From NCBI GenBank assembly GCA_045599325.1, contig JAZRVT010000024.1, forward strand, positions 1 to 28,940: a stretch of 28,940 nucleotides of DNA, given 5' to 3'. The notes below the pieces were generated by a model that saw only the letters and a program-made list of their open reading frames with translations, was not told where the DNA came from and did no database searches. Source of the stretch: Cacconaster sp045599325. Lineage in GTDB: Bacteria; Bacteroidota; Bacteroidia; Bacteroidales; UBA932. The position numbers and the translations under genes were made by a program. Position 1 is the stretch's first letter, and each line of letters opens with the position of its first letter. Positions 21,950 to 28,940 of the stretch are shown here, in pieces.

Positions 21950-23446
21950 TTACTGTTTGTTTCCGTATTTGGCGAGCTCTTCCATAAAGCCCTCGATCTT
22001 AGGCTGGACCTTGCTGGTCGAGCAGGCATAGTTGTTAGTGAGGATTGCGAAACGGATCATACCCCTCTTTGAATCAACGTAGCCGGCGTAGCAGCGGACG
22101 CTTGAGAGAGAACCGCTCTTTGCGTGGATGGAAGCCTTGATCTTAGGGTCAGCGTCCTTGAGGACGGTCCTGAGTGTGCCCGGGCGGCCTGGGCCAGGGA
22201 AGCTTTCGAAGTACTCCTGGAAGTCAGGGCAGCTCTGCATGAACTTGTAGAAGCGGCAGAAGAAGCGCGGTGACACATAGTTCTCGCGTGAGAGGCCGCT
22301 TCCGTCATCCTGAGTGTAGCCGGTGATGGAGACGCCGTTTGCCTCGAGGTATCTGCAGATGGCGCGTCTTGCCATTCCGTAGGTGACGCCGTAGACAGGC
22401 TTGCCGGTCTCACGCTCGATGAGGGTCTTTCCCACCATCTTGAAGATTGTCTCTGCGAAGAAGTTGTTGCTGATGGTGTTGGTCACCTTGACGATGCGGC
22501 GGAGCTCAGGGGAGAATGTCTCTGCGATATAGGTGAGGTCCTCCTGTGCGGCAGGTGCGAAGCTGTCGTCATAGTCCTCTACGCTGATGGAGCCCTTGCA
22601 GGAGACACCGCAGCCCTTCAGGAACTTTGCGAACTCCCAGGCGCAGGTGCTCTGCGGAAGCTTGTTGGAATAGCCCACTGTGTCGACCGGACGGTCAACC
22701 GGATAAGAGCCGACGAACTTTGCGAACGGAGCCAGGTCGGAAGCGTAGTATGCAGTCCAGTCACCGCTCTTCGGAGCACCGGTCGTGGTCTCATCTGTCA
22801 GGAGTGTCAGTTCAGGAGCAGTGCCGTAGACAGGCTCGATCTCGAGAGGGTCACCTTCGCGAAGGCCGGGGGTCACGCTGAAGAACGAGAGGTTCTCGCA
22901 GAAGTTGAGGCCTGTGGTGCCGCTGCCATAGTCGTATCCTACGTTGCCGTAGGTCCAGCTGTCAGGGATGTTCTCGTCTGCGTAGATACGGTCGTCACCG
23001 ATGATCTTGCCGTTGATGCGGCTGATGCCTGCATCCTTCACAGCCTGTGCCCAGATTCCGAATATCGAGTCGATAGGGAAAGCGATGGTATCCTTTGACG
23101 CGAGGGTCGGGTCTGCGCCGCCCACGATATAGAGGTTGCCGTTGAGCACGCCGTCTGAAATCTTGCCGTCATAGGCGATGCGGGTGGAGAAGCGGAAGTC
23201 CGGACCGAGGACCTGGTAGCCCATACCGGTGGTGATGGTCTTCATTGTGGAGGCTGTCAGGATCGGCATATCCGGATTCCAGGAGGCGATCACATTGTCG
23301 TTCTTGTCCACTGCAAGAATTGCAACCACTGCATCCTGAAGATTCGGGTCGGTCTTCATACTCTTGTTGATATAATCCTGCGCCCTGTTCTGGGCAAAGC
23401 TCATCACAGGGATGAGGAGAATGGCGATGAGAAGGCTCTTTTTCAT
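21950..23446 (-). CDS. dacB: D-Ala-D-Ala carboxypeptidase/endopeptidase, PBP4/DacB type
   Basis: This 498-aa periplasmic protein has a signal peptide (MKKSLLIAILLIPVMSFAQ) and the three active-site motifs of class C penicillin-binding proteins: SxxK in TASTMKTIT (about residue 66), SxN in TNTISNNFFAE (about residue 332) and KSG in HAKSGSLSSVR (about residue 442). The large insert between the first two motifs is typical of PBP4. It trims or opens peptidoglycan cross-links. Its promoter is divergent from that of the exported racemase homologue. Confidence 0.92.
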   Translation of the reverse strand: MKKSLLIAILLIPVMSFAQNRAQDYINKSMKTDPNLQDAVVAILAVDKNDNVIASWNPDMPILTASTMKTITTGMGYQVLGPDFRFSTRIAYDGKISDGVLNGNLYIVGGADPTLASKDTIAFPIDSIFGIWAQAVKDAGISRINGKIIGDDRIYADENIPDSWTYGNVGYDYGSGTTGLNFCENLSFFSVTPGLREGDPLEIEPVYGTAPELTLLTDETTTGAPKSGDWTAYYASDLAPFAKFVGSYPVDRPVDTVGYSNKLPQSTCAWEFAKFLKGCGVSCKGSISVEDYDDSFAPAAQEDLTYIAETFSPELRRIVKVTNTISNNFFAETIFKMVGKTLIERETGKPVYGVTYGMARRAICRYLEANGVSITGYTQDDGSGLSRENYVSPRFFCRFYKFMQSCPDFQEYFESFPGPGRPGTLRTVLKDADPKIKASIHAKSGSLSSVRCYAGYVDSKRGMIRFAILTNNYACSTSKVQPKIEGFMEELAKYGNKQ

Positions 23447-23466
23447 ATTTTTAGGTGTTTATCCTG

Positions 23467-23474
23467 CAAAAGTA
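23467..23474 (-). promoter_or_regulatory. -7 element for dacB
   Basis: TACTTTTG on the minus strand matches TAnnTTTG, 20 nt upstream of the dacB ATG. No clear -33 box was found. Its upstream sequence is shared with the divergent racemase-homologue promoter. Confidence 0.5.
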
Positions 23475-23508
23475 AGAAAAAGGTCGGCAATTATTTAATT
23501 AAATCAAG

Positions 23509-23516
23509 TAAATTTG
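23509..23516 (+). promoter_or_regulatory. -7 element for the racemase-homologue operon
   Basis: TAAATTTG lies 19 nt upstream of the ATG at 23536. It and the dacB element are 34 bp apart and point away from each other, so one protein bound between them could affect both. Confidence 0.5.
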
Positions 23517-23535
23517 CTGACCAATCACCAATGCA

Positions 23536-25023
23536 ATGAAAAGAACCCTCATCGCAGCAGCACTCATCGCCGTGCTCGTGTCCGCGGCAGGCTGCAAGCC
23601 CAAGGCAGACCAGCCGGGCAATATGGCAATCGTAGACAAGGCCCTCTCGGAGACCGGCTCCAATTTCTACGTCGATTTCAGCAGTTACCCTGAAGACATG
23701 CACCTTCTTCCGATCGGAGTGTTCGATTCCGGCACAGGCGGACTGACAGTGCTCGAGAAACTTGTGGCCCTCGACCAGTTCGACAACATCACGGGAGCCA
23801 TCGACCGTGACAGCCTCCTCGACTTTGCGGGAGAGCACTTCATATATCTCGCTGACCAGGCCAATATGCCTTACGGCAACTATGACGCCGAGGGCAACAG
23901 CGAATACCTCCGCGAACTGGCCGTGAAAGACGCCATCTTCCTGCTTCAGGACCGCTTCTATCTCAACTCCATCGAAGATGAGCCTTCCGGAGAGAAACAG
24001 CGCGTCAAGATAATAGTGATCGGCTGCAACACCGCCACCGCATACGGCCTCAAGCACATCTCATCGATGCTGGAGCAGAGCGGCTCAGGGGTCAAGGTGA
24101 TCGGCGTGATCAATGCCGGAGTCAGGGCCACCCTCGACGAGCTGGACGTGCAGAATGAGAGCCAGCCGATGGCCATCGGAGTGCTCGCCACCCCGGGCAC
24201 CATCGCATCGGGAGCATATGAGACCACTATCCGCGAGGAGCTGAAGAACCGCGGGATCACCGCAACCGTGGATGTCGTGTCACAGAGCGGATACGGCTTC
24301 GCAGAGGCTGTGGACAGCGAGCCGGACTATGTCAACCCCAACCTCTTCGCGCCGCGCAGCTCATACCGCGGACCGGCTCTCGGAGAGGCGGACAACAGCA
24401 TCAAGCCGGCCCTGATGAAGGCATACAACTTCGACTACAGCGACTTCAAGGTGCTGGCGCGCCGCGGAGCGGACGGCGACTATGCCGAAATCCAGCTGAA
24501 CGCGGCAGAGAACTATGCGCGCTTCAACCTAGTCTCCCTCTTCGAACGCCACAGGGCATCCGGCGCCGCCACCCCTGTCCGCGCCGTCATCCTCGGCTGC
24601 ACCCACTATCCGTTCCTGATCGAGACACTGGAGGAAGTAGTGGAGGAGCTCCGCAACTACCGCGAGGACGGCCGCTACCCTTACCGCGACCTCATCGCTG
24701 ACGACCTGAAATTCATCGACCCGGCATACTACACAGCCATCGAGTGCTACTCCACCCTCCGCGCCGACGGAAATCTTGCCCTCCGCATAACCCCGACCAC
24801 AGTGGACGGATACATCTCAGTCCCGAGCAGCCTCCTGCCGGACGACTGCCTGACCGAAGAGGGCCATCTCACATACGACTTCAAGTTCGGACGAAAGCCG
24901 GGCACAGAAGATATAACAACCAAACAGGTACCGTTCTCAAGAGCCAACATCGACTCCCTCAACCTCGTGAGGATCGAAGCAAGACTTCCGTACTGCTACA
25001 AGCTCATCGAACCGTCCCTGTAG
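23536..25023 (+). CDS. Lipoprotein-type glutamate racemase (MurI) homologue
   Basis: This 495-aa protein starts with a hydrophobic signal ending in SAAGC, with Cys20 as the probable lipidated residue, so it should be exported. The rest carries the MurI signature: VFDSGTGGLTVLEKL (residues 62-76), YLADQANMPYG (104-114), IGCNTATAYG with Cys164, GVLATPGTIASG (215-226) and ILGCTHYPFL with Cys355 and His357. Both catalytic cysteines and the active-site Asp64/Ser65 are kept. MurI is normally a cytosolic enzyme of about 265 aa; this one is almost twice as long, with inserts at about 80-103, 140-155 and 250-345, and a C-terminal tail of about 100 residues. It starts a four-gene operon and is divergent from dacB. 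The natural substrate and whether it racemises anything outside the cytoplasm are unknown. Confidence 0.85.
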   Translation: MKRTLIAAALIAVLVSAAGCKPKADQPGNMAIVDKALSETGSNFYVDFSSYPEDMHLLPIGVFDSGTGGLTVLEKLVALDQFDNITGAIDRDSLLDFAGEHFIYLADQANMPYGNYDAEGNSEYLRELAVKDAIFLLQDRFYLNSIEDEPSGEKQRVKIIVIGCNTATAYGLKHISSMLEQSGSGVKVIGVINAGVRATLDELDVQNESQPMAIGVLATPGTIASGAYETTIREELKNRGITATVDVVSQSGYGFAEAVDSEPDYVNPNLFAPRSSYRGPALGEADNSIKPALMKAYNFDYSDFKVLARRGADGDYAEIQLNAAENYARFNLVSLFERHRASGAATPVRAVILGCTHYPFLIETLEEVVEELRNYREDGRYPYRDLIADDLKFIDPAYYTAIECYSTLRADGNLALRITPTTVDGYISVPSSLLPDDCLTEEGHLTYDFKFGRKPGTEDITTKQVPFSRANIDSLNLVRIEARLPYCYKLIEPSL

Positions 25024-25030
25024 ACTGCCG

Positions 25031-25669
25031 ATGTACAAAGAAACAATCACACCTGACGAAATCGAGGCGCTGGAGCTCGCTGTCTTCGAAGGCGGAATCC
25101 ACGTCATCACGAAACCCGGTCCGGAACTGGACCACGCCATTGAGCACCTGTCGAAACAGAGGTTCGTCGGATTTGACACAGAGACAAGACCTGTCTTCCA
25201 ACCGCATCAGCCACGGCCTCACACAGCCCTCCTCCAGCTCTCAAGTTCAGAGGAGGCATTCCTTTTCAGGCTTCACAGCCTCGGACTGCCTCAGGAGATC
25301 GCCGACGTAATGGCGGACCCGCATATCACAAAAATAGGCGCAGCGGTCAGCGAAGACATCCGCGGGCTGCAGCACTACAGGAAATTCGAAGCGAAGAGAT
25401 TCGTGGACCTGCAGATGCTCGGAAGCAGATACGGCATCCGTGACAAGAGCGTGAGGAAGATGGCCGCCATCATCCTTGGGCTGAAAGTGTCAAAGGCCCA
25501 GCAGTGCTCGAACTGGGAGATCCCTGTCCTGTCGCCTGCCCAGCAGCAGTATGCCGCCACCGACGCCTGGATCTGCGAGAAGATGTACAAGGCGCTGCTC
25601 CTGTCGCCGCTGAACCCGTTAACAGACAACTCCGATGACAAGCATCTATCTCAAGAAAGGAAGGGATGA
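25031..25669 (+). CDS. DEDD-family 3'-5' exonuclease
   Basis: This 212-aa protein resembles the exonuclease domain of RNase D/WRN-type proteins. FDTET (Asp49, Glu51) gives the first two metal ligands, KIGAAVSEDIRGL supplies the third, and YAATDAWICEKMY (about residues 174-186) the last Asp with a tyrosine-type (DEDDy) arrangement. No HRDC or helicase domain is attached. It starts 7 nt after the racemase homologue and overlaps the next gene by 35 nt. Whether it acts on RNA or DNA cannot be told; the next two genes are RNA-modifying, which slightly favours RNA. Confidence 0.87.
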   Translation: MYKETITPDEIEALELAVFEGGIHVITKPGPELDHAIEHLSKQRFVGFDTETRPVFQPHQPRPHTALLQLSSSEEAFLFRLHSLGLPQEIADVMADPHITKIGAAVSEDIRGLQHYRKFEAKRFVDLQMLGSRYGIRDKSVRKMAAIILGLKVSKAQQCSNWEIPVLSPAQQQYAATDAWICEKMYKALLLSPLNPLTDNSDDKHLSQERKG

Positions 25670-26822
25670 GTCGCTGCAGCGGTTCCACCCTTGGATTTTT
25701 TCCGGTGCGGTTGACCGCATCGAAGGCGAGCCCGAAGAGGGCGACATTGTCGATGTCTTCTCATCGAACGGACGTTTCCTCGCCTGTGGGCACTGGCAGA
25801 TAGGATCGATCGCTGTAAGGGTGCTCAGTTTCGACAGCCCCGCACTTCTGCCCGATTTCTGGGAGAAGAGACTCTCCGAATGTCTGGAGATGAGGAAGGC
25901 GCTCGGCCTCCACGGAGGCTCCGGGACAAACTGCTACCGTCTCGTCCACGGCGAGGGCGACAGGCTCCCCGGACTGATAATCGACTGGTACGACGGTGTC
26001 TGTGTGCTTCAGGCCCACTCGGCCGGGATGTTCCGCTCACGCGAAAACATCTGCAAGGCGCTCCGGAAGATATATGGAGACGAGCTGGCCGCAGTCTACG
26101 ACAAGAGCTCCGGCACCGCGCCTTTCAAGGCCGGCCTTGAACTCAACGACGGATATCTGTACGCCTCTCAGCAGCCGCTCTGCCCGAGGGCCGTCTCCGA
26201 GAACGGGCACAAGTTCCTTGTGGACTGGGAGACCGGCCAGAAGACAGGATTCTTCCTCGACCAGAGAGAGAACCGGTCGCTCGTGGAGCGTTTCGCGGCA
26301 GGCCGCAGGGTGCTCAACCTCTTCTGCTACACCGGAGGCTTCTCAGTCTATGCGCTTGCCGGAGGTGCGCTCTCCGTAGATTCGGTCGACAGTTCCGCCA
26401 AGGCCATCGAACTGACTGACAGAAATATTGAGATAAACGGCTTCGCCAGCAGGCACCGCTCTTTCTGTGAGGATGCCATAGATTTCGTCAAGAACTGCGA
26501 TGACGGGGCCTACGACCTTATGATTGTGGACCCGCCCGCATTCGCAAAGCACCGAGGAGCGCTCCACAATGCCCTGCGCGCCTACCAGAGACTCAACGCT
26601 GCCGCCATCTCCAAGGTGGCCCCGGGAGGCATCATCTTCACATTCAGCTGCTCGCAGGTGGTTGACCGGCAGGCATTCAGTCTCGCCGTGTTCAGCGCCG
26701 CCGCCGAATGCGGCCGCCACGTCCGCATACTCGACCGCCTCTGCCAGCCTGCAGACCACTCAGTCAACATCTTCCACCCTGAAGGCGAATACCTCAAGGG
26801 GCTGATGCTGTATGTCGAGTAG
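25635..26822 (+). CDS. rlmI: RlmI-type 23S rRNA cytosine-C5 methyltransferase
   Basis: This 395-aa SAM-dependent methyltransferase has an N-terminal PUA-like domain (residues 1 to about 80), a middle EEHEE-like region, and a Rossmann core: TGFFLDQRENR, LNLFCYTGGFSVYA (SAM loop), DSVDSSAKAI, MIVDPPAFAK and TFSCSQ. That order and the DPPAFAK signature fit RlmI, which methylates C1962 of 23S rRNA in E. coli. It overlaps the exonuclease by 35 nt and the following synthase by 11 nt. Confidence 0.88.
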   Translation: MTSIYLKKGRDESLQRFHPWIFSGAVDRIEGEPEEGDIVDVFSSNGRFLACGHWQIGSIAVRVLSFDSPALLPDFWEKRLSECLEMRKALGLHGGSGTNCYRLVHGEGDRLPGLIIDWYDGVCVLQAHSAGMFRSRENICKALRKIYGDELAAVYDKSSGTAPFKAGLELNDGYLYASQQPLCPRAVSENGHKFLVDWETGQKTGFFLDQRENRSLVERFAAGRRVLNLFCYTGGFSVYALAGGALSVDSVDSSAKAIELTDRNIEINGFASRHRSFCEDAIDFVKNCDDGAYDLMIVDPPAFAKHRGALHNALRAYQRLNAAAISKVAPGGIIFTFSCSQVVDRQAFSLAVFSAAAECGRHVRILDRLCQPADHSVNIFHPEGEYLKGLMLYVE

Positions 26823-28131
26823 GTTCACCTACCCTTTCTGCTACAGGCCGCATCCCCGGATAGTTGAAGCGGCCGTGAGGCTCATCAGCCGCATTGACTC
26901 TGACCCTGACCTGCACAGGCGCTTCAGCGAGGGCAAGATGCTCGGGGTGATGATGGTCGGCGCATTCCTCAACGGACAGCAGGTCTATGATTTCATATAT
27001 GCCTTCTCCGGTCTTGCCGGGGGCGAGAGCATTGTGCCGGGCTTTGTCCCTCCCATATTCGACACGTCATCTGCCGACATTGACTCCTCCTCCCCCGAAG
27101 AGTCACGGCGGCTGCAGGAGTGGCTCTTCAGGCAATATGAAGTCCTCAACGGCCTCGGGGAGCGAAGCAATGTGGCCGACATCTTCGCGGCGCGGGGGCT
27201 GGTGCCTCCAGGCGGCACCGGAGACTGCGCCGGTCCGAAACTGCTGCAGTATGCATTCTCCCACAGGCTGCGTCCGATCGCGATGGGCGAGTTCTGGTAT
27301 GGCAGGCAGCCGGCCGGGGAGGTGCGCAGGCAGGGCAGCTTCTACCCATCCTGCACAGGCAAGTGCGGCCCGCTGCTCGAATGGATGATGCAGGGGCTTG
27401 ACGTGGACCCGAACCCACTCGGTTCCGATTCGCTCTGGGCTCTCGATGAGCCTACAATCCTCTACGAGGACGAATGGATCGTCGTGGCCGACAAGCCCTC
27501 AGGAATGCTGGCCGTGCCGGGAAGGACAAACAGGAAGTGCCTTCAGGAGTGGCTTCAGCGCTGCTGCGGCTGCGGAATCCTAGCCTGCCACAGACTGGAT
27601 ATGGACACTTCAGGGCTGATGGTCTTTGCAAAGGACGCCGGAGTCCAGGCCGCAATCCAGCGGCAGTTCGAGGAGCGCGAGGTCAGGAAGAGCTATCTGG
27701 CAAGGCTCTGTCCGGCCGGTGTTCCCGCCGCAGGCGATGAGGCCGCCCCCGCCCTTCACGAAGGCGACACAGGCACGATCAGGCTGCCGCTTTATCCCGA
27801 TTACTACGACAGGCCACGGCAGATGGTGGACTTCGACAAAGGGAAGATGGCCGTCACGCAGTACGAAGTGCTGCGGCTCCTGCCGGACGGTTCAGTGGAT
27901 GTGCGCTTCACTCCGCTGACCGGACGCACACACCAGCTGCGCGTGCACGCCGCCCACAGGTCGGGACTCGGGAGACCGATTGCCGGAGACCGTCTCTATG
28001 GCGGGCAGAGTGCGCGGGCGGTCCGGCTTATGCTGCACGCCGACACGCTCTCCTTCCGCCACCCCGTCACTTTCAGCAGGCTTTCGTTCTCTTCCGGCCA
28101 CAACAGAATCACCTGGAACGATGACAAATAG
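26812..28131 (+). CDS. RluA-family pseudouridine synthase with long N-terminal domain
   Basis: This 439-aa protein has a C-terminal RluA-type synthase (from about residue 205): VADKPSGMLAVPG, the catalytic HRLDMDTSGLMV (Asp263) and GRTHQLRVH. The first 200 residues are an added domain of unknown function; features include LLQYAF, EFWYG, and a CTGKCGPLLEWM segment with two cysteines three residues apart. Similar long forms occur in Bacteroidota and some Gammaproteobacteria. No S4 domain is visible. It is the last gene of the operon and overlaps rlmI by 11 nt. The RNA target is unknown. Confidence 0.87.
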   Translation: MSSRFTYPFCYRPHPRIVEAAVRLISRIDSDPDLHRRFSEGKMLGVMMVGAFLNGQQVYDFIYAFSGLAGGESIVPGFVPPIFDTSSADIDSSSPEESRRLQEWLFRQYEVLNGLGERSNVADIFAARGLVPPGGTGDCAGPKLLQYAFSHRLRPIAMGEFWYGRQPAGEVRRQGSFYPSCTGKCGPLLEWMMQGLDVDPNPLGSDSLWALDEPTILYEDEWIVVADKPSGMLAVPGRTNRKCLQEWLQRCCGCGILACHRLDMDTSGLMVFAKDAGVQAAIQRQFEEREVRKSYLARLCPAGVPAAGDEAAPALHEGDTGTIRLPLYPDYYDRPRQMVDFDKGKMAVTQYEVLRLLPDGSVDVRFTPLTGRTHQLRVHAAHRSGLGRPIAGDRLYGGQSARAVRLMLHADTLSFRHPVTFSRLSFSSGHNRITWNDDK

Positions 28132-28154
28132 TTTCAACTTAAGTTAATTTTACT

Positions 28155-28162
28155 TAATTTTG
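28155..28162 (+). promoter_or_regulatory. -7 element for the EF-hand-like small protein gene
   Basis: TAATTTTG matches TAnnTTTG, 39 nt upstream of the ATG at 28202. A TTTC 18 nt further up may be a weak -33 box. Confidence 0.5.
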
Positions 28163-28201
28163 TAAGACTTCAGTTTGAACAACTACTAATCACATACTAC
28201 T

Positions 28202-28666
28202 ATGGCATCCATCATTGACCTCATCAAACAGAACGTCGGTGCAGCAGCCGGCGGAGTGGAAATCCCTGCAAACATCAAGGACAAAGTCATCAACGGCCTT
28301 TCAGAATCAGTCCTCGGCTCACTCACGCAGACCGTCGCCAAGCCGGGCGGAATCGAGGCAGTCAAGAACCTCCTCGGCGGCAAGGTCTCAGCAGCCGCAA
28401 GCCCTGTGACCGAACTTGCAGGCAAGCTCTTCTCCAACAACATCCTCAAGAACCTCAGCCTCCCTCAGGGACTCGGAGCAAAGCTCTCAGGCATCATCCC
28501 TGCAGTTATGGGCAAGCTCTCAGGCATCATCAAGGACGTTGACGGCGACGGCGACGTGGATTTCCAGGATATCCTACTCACCCTCAAGGGCGGTGCAGCA
28601 GCAACAACCAAGAGCAGCGGCGGAGTCCTCGGCAAGGTCCTCGGCGGAATCTTCGGCAGGAAATAA
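28202..28666 (+). CDS. Small alanine/glycine-rich protein with one EF-hand-like loop
   Basis: This 154-aa protein has no signal peptide or transmembrane segment. It is built of short helices rich in Ala, Gly, Leu and Lys, with a duplicated GKLSGII/AKLSGII stretch (residues about 93-110; 18 identical nt in both copies). Residues 112-123 read DVDGDGDVDFQD: Asp at loop positions 1, 3, 5, 9 and 12, Gly at 6 and Val at 8, which is a complete EF-hand or dockerin-type calcium loop. There is only one loop, and no flanking dockerin repeat. A low-complexity Gly/Ala/Thr tail follows. It may belong to a DUF937-like group; I do not know its function. It seems to be transcribed alone. Confidence 0.75.
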   Translation: MASIIDLIKQNVGAAAGGVEIPANIKDKVINGLSESVLGSLTQTVAKPGGIEAVKNLLGGKVSAAASPVTELAGKLFSNNILKNLSLPQGLGAKLSGIIPAVMGKLSGIIKDVDGDGDVDFQDILLTLKGGAAATTKSSGGVLGKVLGGIFGRK

Positions 28667-28684
28667 TCCTGTTTTAAAAATAAA

Positions 28685-28714
28685 TTTGGATTACAAAAAA
28701 AAATAGTAACTTTG
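28685..28714 (+). promoter_or_regulatory. tRNA-Cys promoter
   Basis: TTTG (28685-28688) is followed after 18 nt by TAACTTTG (28707-28714), and the tRNA 5' end is 11 nt further on. Confidence 0.7.
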
Positions 28715-28725
28715 CAGTCCAATAT

Positions 28726-28799
28726 GGTGCTTGGGCCGGGAGGTTAGGCACTGGTCTGCAAAACCAGTTAGAGCGGTTCAATTCCGCTAGGCACCTCCA
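28726..28799 (+). tRNA. tRNA-Cys (anticodon GCA)
   Basis: The acceptor stem pairs GGTGCTT with AGGCACC (one G-T pair), followed by discriminator T and an encoded CCA (28797-28799). The anticodon stem-loop CTGGT-CTGCAAA-ACCAG places anticodon GCA at 28758-28760. The T-arm has GGTTCAATTCC. Confidence 0.95.
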
Positions 28800-28801
28800 C
28801 A

Positions 28802-28832
28802 AACCCCTTTAGAGTCCATCTAGAGGGGTTTT
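28802..28832 (+). terminator. Terminator of tRNA-Cys
   Basis: A 12-bp stem (28802-28813 with 28819-28830, one G-T pair) with a 5-nt loop is followed by TT and a T-rich run. Confidence 0.85.
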
Positions 28833-28852
28833 GCTTTTCTAAAGTCCAAGAT

Positions 28853-28874
28853 TTGATACCAAATTGATACCAAA
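28853..28874. repeat. Tandem pair of 11-bp repeats beside tRNA-Cys
   Basis: TTGATACCAAA occurs twice with no gap (28853-28863 and 28864-28874), starting 54 nt after the tRNA-Cys 3' end and just beyond its terminator. The geometry equals that of the pair beside tRNA-Leu at 3451-3472, although the sequence differs. Confidence 0.7.
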
Positions 28875-28887
28875 TCAAAATGAAGAA

Positions 28888-28914
28888 TCCCGGCATCCTT
28901 TCGGACTACCGGGA
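28888..28914 (-). terminator. Possible terminator of a leftward gene outside the window
   Basis: TCCCGG (28888-28893) pairs with CCGGGA (28909-28914), with a further short inner stem (TCC with GGA). On the minus strand it is followed by a moderately T-rich stretch. The plus-strand ATG at 28880 overlaps it and is probably not a gene start. Confidence 0.35.
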
Positions 28915-28940
28915 CCTTTCGATTCAAAAAGACTGGCATA

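Noticed and set aside
28880..28940. ATG-initiated frame running off the right edge
   Set aside because: It covers a hairpin that looks like a terminator of a leftward gene, is only 20 codons long in the window, and shows no family motif.
1..28940. CRISPR array, insertion sequence or integrase
   Set aside because: No regularly spaced repeats, transposase or tyrosine-recombinase motifs were found in any long frame; only two-unit repeats are present.

Overview
The window looks like a chromosome segment of a Bacteroidota bacterium, most likely Bacteroidales. Several start codons have a TAnnTTTG (-7) promoter element upstream, some with TTTG about 18-21 nt before it. Shine-Dalgarno sequences are weak or absent, and the gene set fits: a large outer-membrane beta-barrel protein with a carboxypeptidase-like N-terminal domain, a PASTA protein next to an RluD-type pseudouridine synthase, and an AMP-forming ligase next to an E2-like acyltransferase. 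The GC-rich housekeeping core suggests an uncultured gut lineage, but I cannot name the genus from sequence alone.

Layout. (1) Positions 1 to about 3,472 are an AT-rich accessory island abutting the 3' side of a tRNA-Leu. It holds the broken end of a probable helicase/nuclease gene, a compact operon (a SLATT-like two-helix membrane protein, two tiny proline-rich proteins sharing a motif, and a protein with two ExoX-C-like repeats), and a HEPN-like RNase gene interrupted by one in-frame stop. This resembles a partly decayed defence island. (2) 3,529-12,000 is mostly minus strand: tRNA-Leu, prmA, tpiA, rpmH, an acyl-CoA synthetase with an E2-like acyltransferase, and the overlapping chain polA - ECF sigma factor - rsmG. 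(3) 12,072-13,921 is plus strand: a PASTA protein and a pseudouridine synthase, converging on a large outer-membrane protein (13,896-16,805). (4) 16,884-23,446 is minus strand: ruvC-serS, rpmA-rplU, a bile acid:sodium symporter-family protein, a class I aminotransferase and a DacB-type PBP. (5) 23,536-28,131 is a plus-strand operon divergent from dacB: a lipoprotein-like glutamate racemase homologue, a DEDD 3'-5' exonuclease, an RlmI-like methyltransferase and a long RluA-family synthase. A small protein with an EF-hand-like loop and tRNA-Cys follow.

How the parts fit. The core supports translation (L34, L27, L21, SerRS, tRNAs, rRNA and ribosomal-protein modification), DNA replication and repair (PolA, RuvC) and the envelope (PBP, exported racemase homologue, PASTA protein, outer-membrane protein). 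The two tRNA genes have the same downstream arrangement: a strong hairpin terminator, then about 55 nt from the tRNA 3' end a perfect tandem pair of 11-bp repeats of different sequence. At tRNA-Leu this is where the island starts; at tRNA-Cys the window ends just beyond it. I infer that the core is bracketed by two tRNA-linked integration sites.

The most interesting items are the SLATT / mini-protein / ExoX-C-repeat operon, the interrupted HEPN gene, the exported racemase homologue divergent from dacB, the matched 11-bp repeats at both tRNAs, the paired 38-nt dyads around the aminotransferase terminator, and apparent loss of proofreading residues in PolA. All family names come from motif recognition by eye; no database search was run.
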